Source: JAICMB01 sp963838885 (GTDB lineage: Bacteria > Acidobacteriota > Terriglobia > Bryobacterales > Bryobacteraceae). From it: a stretch of 64,000 nucleotides of DNA. Under the pieces are notes generated by a model. It searched no databases. It worked only from the letters and a program-made list of their open reading frames with translations, and was not told where the DNA came from. The stretch covers positions 1-64,000 of the forward strand of contig CAWITB010000043.1 in NCBI GenBank assembly GCA_963838885.1, in the 5' to 3' direction. A program made the position numbers and the translations under genes. This document shows, one piece after another, positions 17,662 through 25,968 of the stretch. Each line of letters opens with the position of its first letter. Position 1 is the first letter of the stretch.

Positions 17662-17973
17662 CTAGCTCCTACGAAGGAACGCGCCCAGGATAAGTCCCAA
17701 AGCGGCGGCGGCCACCAGAGACGGCACGGGATTGCGGCGTGCGGCCGCTTCGGCGTCCGCGATCATTTCGTGCATGTCGCGCGACTGTATGTACCCGGCC
17801 GTAGCGCCTAAGGCTTCGGCGGTTTTAGCGGCGAAGTTAGGGGCATTGCCGTCCTCCCTCCAGGCGCTGCGGCGCTCCACAGCGGCTCCTTCAAGCGCGT
17901 CGGCCAACGGTAAGGACGGCGCGTCCCACCGCTCCGTCGTAGTTCGTTCCAAGCCCGCGGTGACGTTGTCCAT
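17662..17973 (-). CDS. YqjD/ElaB-like C-tail-anchored protein
   Basis: 103 residues from ATG 17973. There is a polar N-terminus, then HEMIADAEAAARRNPVPSLV and a single glycine-rich membrane anchor, AAAALGLILGAFLRRS, at the extreme C-terminus. The RRNP just before the anchor is the diagnostic element of the YqjD/ElaB/DUF883 group. First gene of the operon with the holin-family and DUF3618-like genes; the 15-base gap after it is short. A role in envelope or stationary-phase stress is inferred from family context only. Confidence 0.72.
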   Translation of the reverse strand: MDNVTAGLERTTTERWDAPSLPLADALEGAAVERRSAWREDGNAPNFAAKTAEALGATAGYIQSRDMHEMIADAEAAARRNPVPSLVAAAALGLILGAFLRRS

Positions 17974-18122
17974 ATCCGATCTATGTCTCCGTTTGTTTGA
18001 CGAATACGGGGACAAAGCATTTCAGCCGTCCTTGGTTACGGCGGACGGCCGGCGCGAATAAAAAGATTCGCTGGAAGATCGGGTCATCGCCGCCGATGAG
18101 AGCTATAGGAGATACCTTTTCA

Positions 18123-18314
18123 ATGATCCAAAGCGTAAGCAATACGAGTGCTCCGGCCGCAGTGGCCGCGCCCGCGCCCAAGCCGGCTACCAAAGCTGCG
18201 GCCAAACCGGCTGCGGAGCCCTCCGGGAGCACTGAGGATACGATCAGTCTGAGTGCGACCGCGAAGGCGAACGCGAGCGCGAAAGGCAGCGATCCCGATC
18301 ACGACGGACATTAG
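18123..18314 (+). CDS. Small Ala/Pro/Lys-rich protein, unknown
   Basis: 63 residues from ATG 18123 with AGGAGA about 12 bases upstream. It contains the low-complexity stretch PAPKPATKAAAKPAAEPS followed by TISLSATAKANASAKGSD. No membrane segment or domain is seen. The composition resembles histone H1-like or linker segments, but at this length that is only a resemblance. The region from 18315 to 18482 after it shows nothing recognisable. Confidence 0.4.
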   Translation: MIQSVSNTSAPAAVAAPAPKPATKAAAKPAAEPSGSTEDTISLSATAKANASAKGSDPDHDGH

Positions 18315-18482
18315 TGTCTGGCCGCTACTAATTCTGGGATTTTCAAACCGCAGTCCTACCGACGTTAGGATACTTTTTCGTCTATCTGCGCGTCAGACCT
18401 TTTGTGTCCAGCCACTTAAGGGCTGGTAATGGAAGTGCAAGACTCAAGTCGCTTGGGAAGGTCCAGTCTGGGGAGAGGAACC

Positions 18483-21400
18483 ATGAAAAAACTGCTGCTG
18501 TTGTGGGCGGGAGCATTGGCGCTGCTGTCCTTTCGACCTTATCTATTGCGCAAACGATCACGACCGGAGAAATCTCGGGAACCGTAACGGACCCGACAGG
18601 GGCAGCCGTGGCGAGCAGTACTGTCACATTACAAAAGCGACACGACCGGCGAGACGCAGACGGCCACCAGCGGCAGCGTGGGCGAGTTCCGGTTTCCGTT
18701 GTTGCGGCCGGGCGCCTACACGCTCACCGATCGCTTCGCCGGGATTCCAGGAAGCGACGCAGAGAGCGAGTCGTGAACCTGGGGCAGGTGACGAACTTGA
18801 AGCGTTCAGCTTGGACTGCAACAGCAAACGCAGACCGTGAGCGTAACCGAGCAAGCGCCATTATTGCAGAACGACAACGCGAATCTGGCAACGAAGTTAT
18901 AACACGCTACAGCTCGAGAACCTGCCGGCTCCCGGCAACGACATGACGGCGTATGCGTTCACCGCGCCGGGCGTGACGATCAGCACGGGCGCCGGATACG
19001 GGAATTTTTCGGCCTTTGGGCTCCCGGGCGTCGCAAACCTATTCACCATCAACGGCAACGACAACATGGACCCGTACCTCAACCTGAACAACTCCGGCGC
19101 GAGCAACCTTGACGCTCGGCGCGAACGAGATTTCAGAGGCGGCGGTGGTCCTCAATGGCTACACCGGACAGTATGGACGCCAGGCCGGAGCGCAGGTAAA
19201 CTATGTCACGAAATCGGGCACGAACGCTTTTCATGGAAACGCGGCGTGGTTTTATAACGGGCGGGTTTTGAACGCCAACGATTTCTTCAACAACGCCACG
19301 GGACGGCGCGGCCTTTTGCGATCTCGAACGAATGGGCGGACTCCGTCGGCGGCCCTATCATTAAAAACAAGCTGTTCTTCTTTTTCGACAATGAGGGCCT
19401 GCGTTACGTGCTGCCCGGCGGCGGACCGGTTTACATTCCGACCACGGCGTTCGCCAATTATGTCCTGAGCAATCTGCAGGCGACGAATCCTGCGGCGGTT
19501 CCGATTCTACCAGAAGGCTTTCAACTTGTATGCCGGCTCCTCCGGCGCTGGCCGCGCCACGCCGGTGACCGCCGCGAGGATCCGACCTTGGGCTGCGGCA
19601 GATTTCTCGGCGGCCGGCTTCGGCGCCAGCCACACCTTGCGCCTCGACATTCCGAAGCACGGTGAACAACCTGAATACGGAGTGGCTGATGGCCATCCGC
19701 GGCGATTACGATATCAGCAATAAGGATCGCGTCTATTTCCGCTACAACACCGACCACGGCATACAGGCGACCGGTACTGATCCCATCAACTCCGCCTTCA
19801 ACGCGAACAGCGTGCAGCCCGCAGTATGGCGGCCAGTTCGGCTACACCAGGGTGATCGGCGCAACCATGGTGAACCAGTTGCTGCTTTCCGCTTCGGACT
19901 ATGCTGCCATCTTCGGTCCTCCGAATCTGAGCGCGGCTTTGAGCACTTTCCCGACCACGTTCGGCTTCACCGACGGCGCGCCCTTCTCTAACCTCGGCGG
20001 CTCGGATAATGTATATCCGCAAGGCCGCAAGGTGAGGCAATGGCAGTTGGTGGACGATTACTCCATCACGCATGGCGCGCACACGTTCAAGTTCGGCGCC
20101 AATGTCCGCAAGAACTTCATCAGCACCTATGCATACGGCCCGAATACTAGCGGTCTGTTCACGTTCAACTCCATGACCGATTTCGTCAACGGTCAGCTCA
20201 CGGCTGATGGCGGATCGACTTACTCGCAGGCGTTCGCGAACATCGGAGCCGAATCGCTGACGATGTATAGCGCGGGCTTTCTACGGCCAGGATGAATGGA
20301 AGGTGCGGCCCAATCTCACCGTGACGCTGGCGTTGCGGATGGACCGCAACAGCAATATCCAATGTTCGGTCGGCTGCTTCAACGAATTGGCGGGACAGCC
20401 GTTCGGGCAGGTCGGCGCACTCGGCAGCCACGCCCTATAATACGACGGTGCAGACGGGCTTGCACGAAGCGTTTCCGTACGTGGAACCGGTCGTTCCCGC
20501 GCCGCGCGTGGGCATCGCCTGGAACGTAACGAAATCCACCGTGGTGCGCGGCGGGTTCGGAATTTTCTCCGATCTGTACCAGGGCCTGATCGCCGATCGC
20601 CTGATTACGAATTTCCCCGGCGTCGCTTCGTTCACGGCCGAGTTCCGGTATAGTCGCGTCGGGCAGTCCCAACAGCGCCTTCGCCGCGGTGCAGAATTCG
20701 TTCAACGCCCTGCAGGGCGGTTTCGCCAGCGGCGCAACACGTGGCGCAACTGAAGGCTCGCGTTCCCCTCGGCTTCTCGCTGCCGAATTACAATACCGTA
20801 TCGAACGAGCTCTACAATCCCAAGTACTACGAATGGAACTTCGAAATCGAACAGGCGTTGAGCAACCGTTATATGTTCGCCGTGAACTACGTCGGCAATC
20901 ACGGATATCAGGAGTTGAACCAGACGCTCTTTGCCAACGCCTATTCGGCCAAGGGATTTAACGGTCTCCCGGCCGCCGCCCCGGACCCGCGTTTTGGCGA
21001 GATTCGCGAGCTGAACAATCAGGGATGGTCCAACTACGACGGTCTGGTGACCTCCTTCCGCTGGCGCGCAACGTCCAATTTCTCGGGCAATTTCAGCTAC
21101 ACCTGGGGCCACGCGCTCGATACGTGCTCGAACGATTGCCTGGAGCCTTTCAACGCTTTGCCGGAGGCGCCAAGCCTGCGGTATCAAATCAATCCGGGAA
21201 GCCTTCGCTCGCTGAATTACAGCAATGCGGATTACGATATCCGCCACTCCTTAAATGCCAACTACGTATACACGCTTCCCAATTCGTATTTCCACAATGG
21301 ATTTTTGAAGGAAGTACTGGGCGGCTGGACGGCTGCGGGAACTTTCTTTTTCCACAGCGGCTATCCCTTTAGCATCCTGGATAGCGGCGTGCGAAGCGGG

Positions 21401-21829
21401 CAGGTGAGTAATGCCAGCGGCATCGCTACGCAAACGTTCCTCGCCGACTATCTGGGCGGCAATGGATACCCGAGTTGCACCAGCCCCGACGGCGCGTGCT
21501 ACTCGACCTCCATGTTCGCCTCGGCGTCAAGCCAGCACAATTTCGGCAATATTCCGCGCAATTCCTTCCGCGGACCGGGCTACTTCGACACCGACCTCAA
21601 TATCAACAAGACGTTTTCGATGCACGAGCGCTATAAGCTCCTGATCGGCGCGTATTTCTTCAATGTATTGAATCATCCGAACTTCGATCTGCCGTACAAT
21701 AATGTCGCCTCCGGCACCTTTGGCACAATTCAGGAAACGGTTTCGGCGCCGACTAGCGCCTATGGATCGTTCCAGGGTTCGGCGGTATCGGGCCGCGTGA
21801 TTCAGACACAGGTGAAGTTCACGTTCTAG
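18483..21829 (+). pseudogene. Oar-like TonB-dependent receptor, many frameshifts
   Basis: Pieces in all three frames join into one carboxypeptidase-regulatory/TonB-dependent receptor. In order: signal peptide MKKLLLLWAGALALL, TITTGEISGTVTDPTGAAVA, FRFPLLRPGAYTLT, VTEQAPLLQNDNANLAT, ENLPAPGNDMTAYAFTAPGV, AAVVLNGYTGQYGRQAGAQV, YVTKSGTNAFHGNAAWFYN, then an uninterrupted last third from 20741 to the stop. The tail VIQTQVKFTF ends in Phe as outer-membrane proteins do. I count about 15 single-base shifts between 18530 and 20740, mostly extra bases (for example near 18640, 18738 and 19110), no in-frame stop after correction, and none in the final 1.1 kb. Normal proteins of this type import sugars or peptides across the outer membrane. 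The pattern suggests sequence error as much as decay. Confidence 0.8.
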
Positions 21830-21855
21830 AGACCAATTCACGCTTTATGTCAAAC

Positions 21856-21887
21856 ATAGGGAGCCCTCGGGCTCCCTATTTTGCTTT
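21856..21887 (+). terminator. Rho-independent terminator after the receptor
   Basis: Perfect 10-base-pair stem ATAGGGAGCC (21856-21865) with GGCTCCCTAT (21870-21879), four-base loop CTCG, followed by TTTTGCTTTT. It lies between the convergent receptor and MarR genes and could act, more weakly, in the other direction. Confidence 0.9.
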
Positions 21888-22342
21888 TATGGCCGTTCCT
21901 GTCGAAGCATCGCGGCGGCCGAGAGGCCGAGTTTCCGCAGCAGCGCGATGGCCTGTTCGCGCTCTGCGGGGAAAGCCCCGACGTCGCGCGCTCCATGGCG
22001 GCGGCATGGCACGCGAAGGCTCGCTCGATCAGTTGGCGGCCCGCCGGCGTGAGATGCACGATGCGCTCGCGGCGGTCGCCTTCCCGGCGCGGCGTTCCAC
22101 AGACCGCGCTCTTCCAGGCGGTCGACCGCCACGCTGATCGATCCGCTCGTCAGATTGACCTTCGTGCCAATGGCGTTCACCGGCGTCGGTCCTTTGTGGA
22201 GCAGCGCTTCCAAAACGGCGAAATCCGAATACCCCAACTGCAACGCCGCGATGCTACGCGTGGCCTGGCGCTCGAGGGCGGCATAGGCCTTCCAAAGAAC
22301 CAGCCAGAGGTGCACGCCGCGTTTTGAATCCTTTTCAACCAT
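21887..22342 (-). pseudogene. MarR-family regulator with frameshifts
   Basis: The first two thirds are clean: WLVLWKAYAALERQATRSIA, LGYSDFAVLEALLHKGPTPV, then the winged-helix block NAIGTKVNLTSGSISVAVDRLEERGL. After that the frame breaks near 22105, 22090 and 21980. Restoring single missing bases gives ERRAGEGDRRERIVHLTPAG, then AFACHAAAMERATSGLSP, then EREQAIALLRKLGLSAAAM, a full MarR protein of about 150 residues. The missing bases are mostly in short runs of one base. MarR proteins repress nearby genes and release on binding phenols or oxidants; here the divergent DoxX-pirin pair is the obvious target. Confidence 0.75.
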
Positions 22343-22343
22343 C

Positions 22344-22376
22344 TTGACATCAATAATATTGACTTTGAGATATCAA
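22344..22376. promoter_or_regulatory. Candidate MarR operator, two spaced dyads
   Basis: Between the divergent MarR and DoxX genes lie TTGACATCAA (22344-22353) and TTGAGATATCAA (22365-22376), each a TTGA-TCAA inverted pair. Their centres are 22 bases apart, about two helical turns, so both face the same side of the DNA. TTGACA within the first is also a plausible -35 element. Confidence 0.55.
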
Positions 22377-22403
22377 AATTGCAACAAAGGAGGTTGGAAC
22401 GAT

Positions 22404-22802
22404 ATGGCGGATTGGGCGGTTAGCGCGGCGCCGCGGGCGCAATCGAGGGTTAAAAACGCGGCCTTATGGGTTCTTCAGATCGGAGCGGCGGCCATGTTTC
22501 TGATGGCAGGCGAATTGAAGCTCGCCGGAGATCCGAAAATGGTCGGGATGTTCGCGGCTATTGGATTGGGGCAGTGGTTCCGGTATTTGACGGGATCGCT
22601 CGAAGTGCTCGGCGCGCTCGCCCTGCTCGTCCCGAGGGCCGCCGTGTACGGCGCGCTATTGCTCGCGGCAGTGATGATGGGGGCGCTCTTAGCGCATCTG
22701 TTAATCCTGGGCGGTAATCCGGCGCCTGCTGTTGTACTGCTGGTCGCGACGGCAATCGTCGCCTGGGGACGAAAGGAGCAAATATGGAAAGCATCGCATT
22801 GA
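22404..22802 (+). CDS. DoxX-family membrane protein
   Basis: 132 residues from ATG 22404, preceded by AAAGGAGG at 22385-22392. Four membrane segments can be seen: about 19-38 (LWVLQIGAAAMFLMAGELKLAG), 48-68, 74-96 and 102-121. The G-x-x-K-L-x-G-D-P after the first helix and the WFRYLTGSLEVLGALALLVP block are typical of DoxX/DoxD-like proteins. They have been tied to thiosulfate:quinone oxidoreduction and redox stress. Overlaps the pirin start by 19 bases, so the two are coupled. Confidence 0.85.
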   Translation: MADWAVSAAPRAQSRVKNAALWVLQIGAAAMFLMAGELKLAGDPKMVGMFAAIGLGQWFRYLTGSLEVLGALALLVPRAAVYGALLLAAVMMGALLAHLLILGGNPAPAVVLLVATAIVAWGRKEQIWKASH

Positions 22803-23662
22803 AATCTCGCAGTGTTTCAAAAGTTATTGCGGCAATGAGCACGCTCGAAGGCGACGGGGTTCCCATTCACCGGGCGTTTCCCACGCATTCGCTCGACGAC
22901 CTCGATCCGTTTCTGCTGCTCGATCACATGGGGCCGTTCGAAATGCGGCCGGGCGACGACAGAGGCTTCCCCGATCATCCGCACCGCGGCTTCGAAACGG
23001 TCACGTACGTCTTGCAGGGACAGTTCCAGCATCGCGATTCGTACGGCAACCGCGGGCTGCTCGGCGCCGGCGATATACAGTGGATGACCGCGGGCTCCGG
23101 GCTCGTCCATTCGGAAATGCCGGGTCCGGACATCGCGCGGGACGGAGGGGTGCTGGAGGGCTTTCAGCTCTGGATCAATTTGCCGCAGCGCGATAAGATG
23201 ACCGCCCCGCGATACCAGGAGCTCAAGGGAGGCGAAATTCCGGTCGTGAAGGACGGCGGCGCGACTGTGCGCGTCATCGCGGGCGAATCGTCGGGCCAGA
23301 AGGGCTTGATCGAGACGCGCATTCCGATCACATACTTGCATGTGACATTGGCGCCGGGGGCGCGAGTACGTCAGGCCGTTCCACGGGCCCAGAATGCCTT
23401 CGCTTACGTCATAGGCGGGGAAGTTGAATTCGCCGAGGGAAGCACGGTGAAAAAGGGCGAGGTGGCGATCTTCGCCAACGATGGTGACGAGATCGCTCTC
23501 TCGGCGCCGGCCACGGCGAGCAGCGATGCCAACGTCTTGTTGATCGCCGGCGAGCCTCTGAATGAACCGGTCGCCCGCTACGGCCCCTTCGTCATGAATA
23601 CGCGGCAGGAGCTGGCCCAGGCCTTCGAAGATTTCCAGAGCGGGAAAATGGGCCGGCTCTAA
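22784..23662 (+). CDS. Pirin family protein
   Basis: 292 residues. The N-terminal cupin holds the iron-site residues: FPDHPHRGFETVTYVLQG gives two His, with a third His in VHSEMPG and Glu in the same segment. GDIQWMTAGSGLVHSEMP is the pirin signature; the C-terminal cupin (PGARVRQAVPRAQNAFAYV) is less conserved, as usual. Pirins may be quercetinases or redox-responsive regulators. Pairing with DoxX under a MarR repressor suggests a response to phenolic or quinone compounds. Confidence 0.9.
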   Translation: MESIALKSRSVSKVIAAMSTLEGDGVPIHRAFPTHSLDDLDPFLLLDHMGPFEMRPGDDRGFPDHPHRGFETVTYVLQGQFQHRDSYGNRGLLGAGDIQWMTAGSGLVHSEMPGPDIARDGGVLEGFQLWINLPQRDKMTAPRYQELKGGEIPVVKDGGATVRVIAGESSGQKGLIETRIPITYLHVTLAPGARVRQAVPRAQNAFAYVIGGEVEFAEGSTVKKGEVAIFANDGDEIALSAPATASSDANVLLIAGEPLNEPVARYGPFVMNTRQELAQAFEDFQSGKMGRL

Positions 23663-23673
23663 GCTCTAGCCCG

Positions 23674-24333
23674 TCATTGCGGCGGCTTGTTAGCGTTGTC
23701 GAGCGTTTCGCCCTTGCGCAGCAGCGTAGGGGGCTTCCGCTTGGGCTTATCGCCCTCTGTTTTCTGGTCCGCCGCTTTTTCCTGGGCCACTTCCTTTGTG
23801 CCCTTCAGGGAATTAAGCTCCTGTTGTTCCTTCTTGTCCTTCGCGACGACTTCGGTGGCGCGGGTGCTCAGGTCTTCGGCCGAGAGATCCGCGCTATCCT
23901 GCGTCGTCTCGATGGCGTTCTGGAGCACGAACCGGTAGCGTGCGATGTCCTTGGGCTCGCTGTCCTCAATTTTTTTCAGCCGCGCGGCCATGTCTTTTTC
24001 CGCGCTCGCGACCACGGCCATTCCTTTGGAGAGGTCGACCTTGCGTTTAAGGGCGTCATCGGCGACCGTATCGATGGCGTCGATGATCTTGGAATAATCC
24101 TCGATAGTGTCGTGAATGAACGCGGCGCGGCCGGGCTTCTCTTTGGCGAGGATTTGCTCCAGAATCCCGAGACGCTCCTGCGCGAACTTGATATATAGAA
24201 CCAGCCGGTCGTTGGGGTCCTGCGCTTCGCGGACCTGATCGATCTCATCGGCGCTCAAATAGTCCCGCTCCTGCGCGAAGAGCGCCGAAGTGAATACCGA
24301 AGCGAAAAATAGAGCCGCGGCGGCGAATCGCAT
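23674..24333 (-). CDS. Exported helical protein of unknown function
   Basis: 219 residues with a signal peptide (MRFAAAALFFASVFTSALFAQ). The mature part is charged and predicted helical: YLSADEIDQVREAQDPNDRL, FAQERLGILEQILAKEKPGR, then a Lys/Glu-rich tail ending in KRKPPTLLRKGET. No domain recognised. It is the last of three genes on this strand with gaps of a few bases, all apparently acting outside the cytoplasm or as TPR scaffold. Confidence 0.7.
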   Translation of the reverse strand: MRFAAAALFFASVFTSALFAQERDYLSADEIDQVREAQDPNDRLVLYIKFAQERLGILEQILAKEKPGRAAFIHDTIEDYSKIIDAIDTVADDALKRKVDLSKGMAVVASAEKDMAARLKKIEDSEPKDIARYRFVLQNAIETTQDSADLSAEDLSTRATEVVAKDKKEQQELNSLKGTKEVAQEKAADQKTEGDKPKRKPPTLLRKGETLDNANKPPQ

Positions 24334-24338
24334 AACAA

Positions 24339-24749
24339 CTACCTCTTCTTACTCATGATCTCCAATAGCAGGCGATCGTGCACTTCCTGCAAACGCGCCG
24401 CCGCATCGTCGAGCGGCTTGCGGTCGTCCACGCTCATTTCATCGCGAAAACTGGCCAGCCGCCGCAGCAGCTCGCGGATTCTGATTTCGGCGCGCTTGAA
24501 GTACTTGCTGTTGCGGGGCTGCTTGCCCGTGCCTTCCAGCGATTCGAGCGACAGGTCCACCAGATCGCGAACCTGATTCAAATCGGCCTCGCTTTTTTTC
24601 ACGTTTCCGGCCTGATAATCGGTGCGGGCGTCGTCGATGGCGCGGTCGGCGTTCAGCAGCGCCAAGTCGGAGCGCTTCTCGAGATTGGGCTCGGCCTTCA
24701 CGGCCGCGATGTCCGTAAAAAGCAGAAATAAAGCGAGTATCGGTGTCAC
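24339..24749 (-). CDS. Exported small helical protein of unknown function
   Basis: 136 residues, GTG start overlapping the TPR stop by four bases (GTGA). Signal-like N-terminus MTPILALFLLFTDIAAVKA, then helical segments LALLNADRAIDDARTDYQAG, ADLNQVRDLVDLSLESLEG and EIRIRELLRRLASFRDEMS. No family recognised. The tight coupling to both neighbours suggests the three products work together. Confidence 0.65.
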   Translation of the reverse strand: MTPILALFLLFTDIAAVKAEPNLEKRSDLALLNADRAIDDARTDYQAGNVKKSEADLNQVRDLVDLSLESLEGTGKQPRNSKYFKRAEIRIRELLRRLASFRDEMSVDDRKPLDDAAARLQEVHDRLLLEIMSKKR

Positions 24750-25961
24750 CGCCGGTTCAACTCATTCTGGATAATTCGAATGCGCTGCCGCGCTATGAAA
24801 TCCTCGTCGGGATCCTTGGCGCCGTCAATTGCAAGAAAGCGCTGGTAGCTCTCGAGCGCGGGCTTCAATTGGCGCACTTTGTCGAACACCATGGCGCGCA
24901 GATAGACATGGCCCGGCTTCTCGGCGTGCAGCGCGGCGATCTTGTCCAGCGCTCCAAGCGCGCCGCCGTAATCTTCCATGAGCACGAGCACACCCGCGAG
25001 CTCGCTCCAGGCCTCCGCCGCGCCGGGCTTGAGTTGCACGGCGGCCATGAATTGTCGCGCGGCTTCCGGAAACTTTCTCTGGTCGCGTACCATTCGTCCA
25101 TACAGCATGCGCAAATCGTAGTCGTTGGGTTGCCCGGCCAGAACCTGCTGGACGAGCGGCAAGGCCTTGTCCGGCTCCTTATTCTTAATGTAAGCCTGCG
25201 CGAGCGCGACGCGGTTGCCGGGAGTCGGCGAGCTTTTTACGGCCTCTTCATAGCGCGCGATGGCGTCCGGGTAGCGGCCGGCGTCGAACAACAATGACGC
25301 GGCGCGCTCCTGAGCTCCAGGGTTGCCGGGGAACTGCTCATAAATCGCTATGGCCTCATTGGGCTGCTTCTTTTTTTCGTATAGGGATGCGAGCTCGAGT
25401 AGAGCGTCGCGATAATGAGGATCCAGCTCCGCGGCTTTGTTGAAATGCGGCGCGGCTTCGGCGAGGCGGTCCTGCTTGGCGAGCGTCTCCGCCAATCCGA
25501 GCTCCGCGCCCGCCGCTTTCGGATCGATCTGGAGCGCCGTGTTGTATGCCTGTTCCGCCTGCGCAAGCTGATCCTGCTGGCGCAACGCTTCGGCGAGGTA
25601 GAAATTCGGCCGCAGCTCTTTGGGCTTCTGCGATTGCGCCGCGAGAAGATGGGGCAGAGCTTCGGAGGGCTGCTTGTCGCGTAACAGCAGAATTCCGAGG
25701 TTCAGCTCGGCTTGATACAATCCCGGCTTCTGTTCGAGCGCCTTTTTGTATTCCGCGATGGCGTCGGCGATCACGGTTCAACATGCCGTAAGCGAACGCG
25801 AGGTTGAAATGGGCCGTGAAATCCTTCGGATCGGCGGCGAGCGCCTTCGTGAAGTCGTCGGCCGCAGTCTCGTACTGCTTGGCATCGAGCGCCTTCAGGC
25901 CGTCGTTGTAGTAATTGGTCTGGAACGCGGCCAGGATCGCGACCGCGGTCAACAACGCCAT
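24746..25961 (-). pseudogene. TPR-repeat protein with one frameshift
   Basis: A start at 25961 gives signal-like MALLTAVAILAAFQ followed by YYNDGLKALDAKQYETAADD and AAHFNLAFAYGMLN-type TPR motifs. The frame is lost near 25783 and continues with IADAIAEYKKALEQKPGLYQ and about eight more TPR units to 24746. One extra base (in the CCG after the MLN codons) explains it; corrected length is about 404 residues. TPR arrays bind partner proteins. If the shift is real, an internal ATG at 25774 could still give a 342-residue protein. First gene of the three-gene operon. Confidence 0.75.
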
Positions 25962-25968
25962 ATCTCTA

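Noticed and set aside
17018..17973. Prophage remnant suggested by a holin-family gene
   Set aside because: No other phage gene nearby; this family is commonly chromosomal beside YqjD-like genes.
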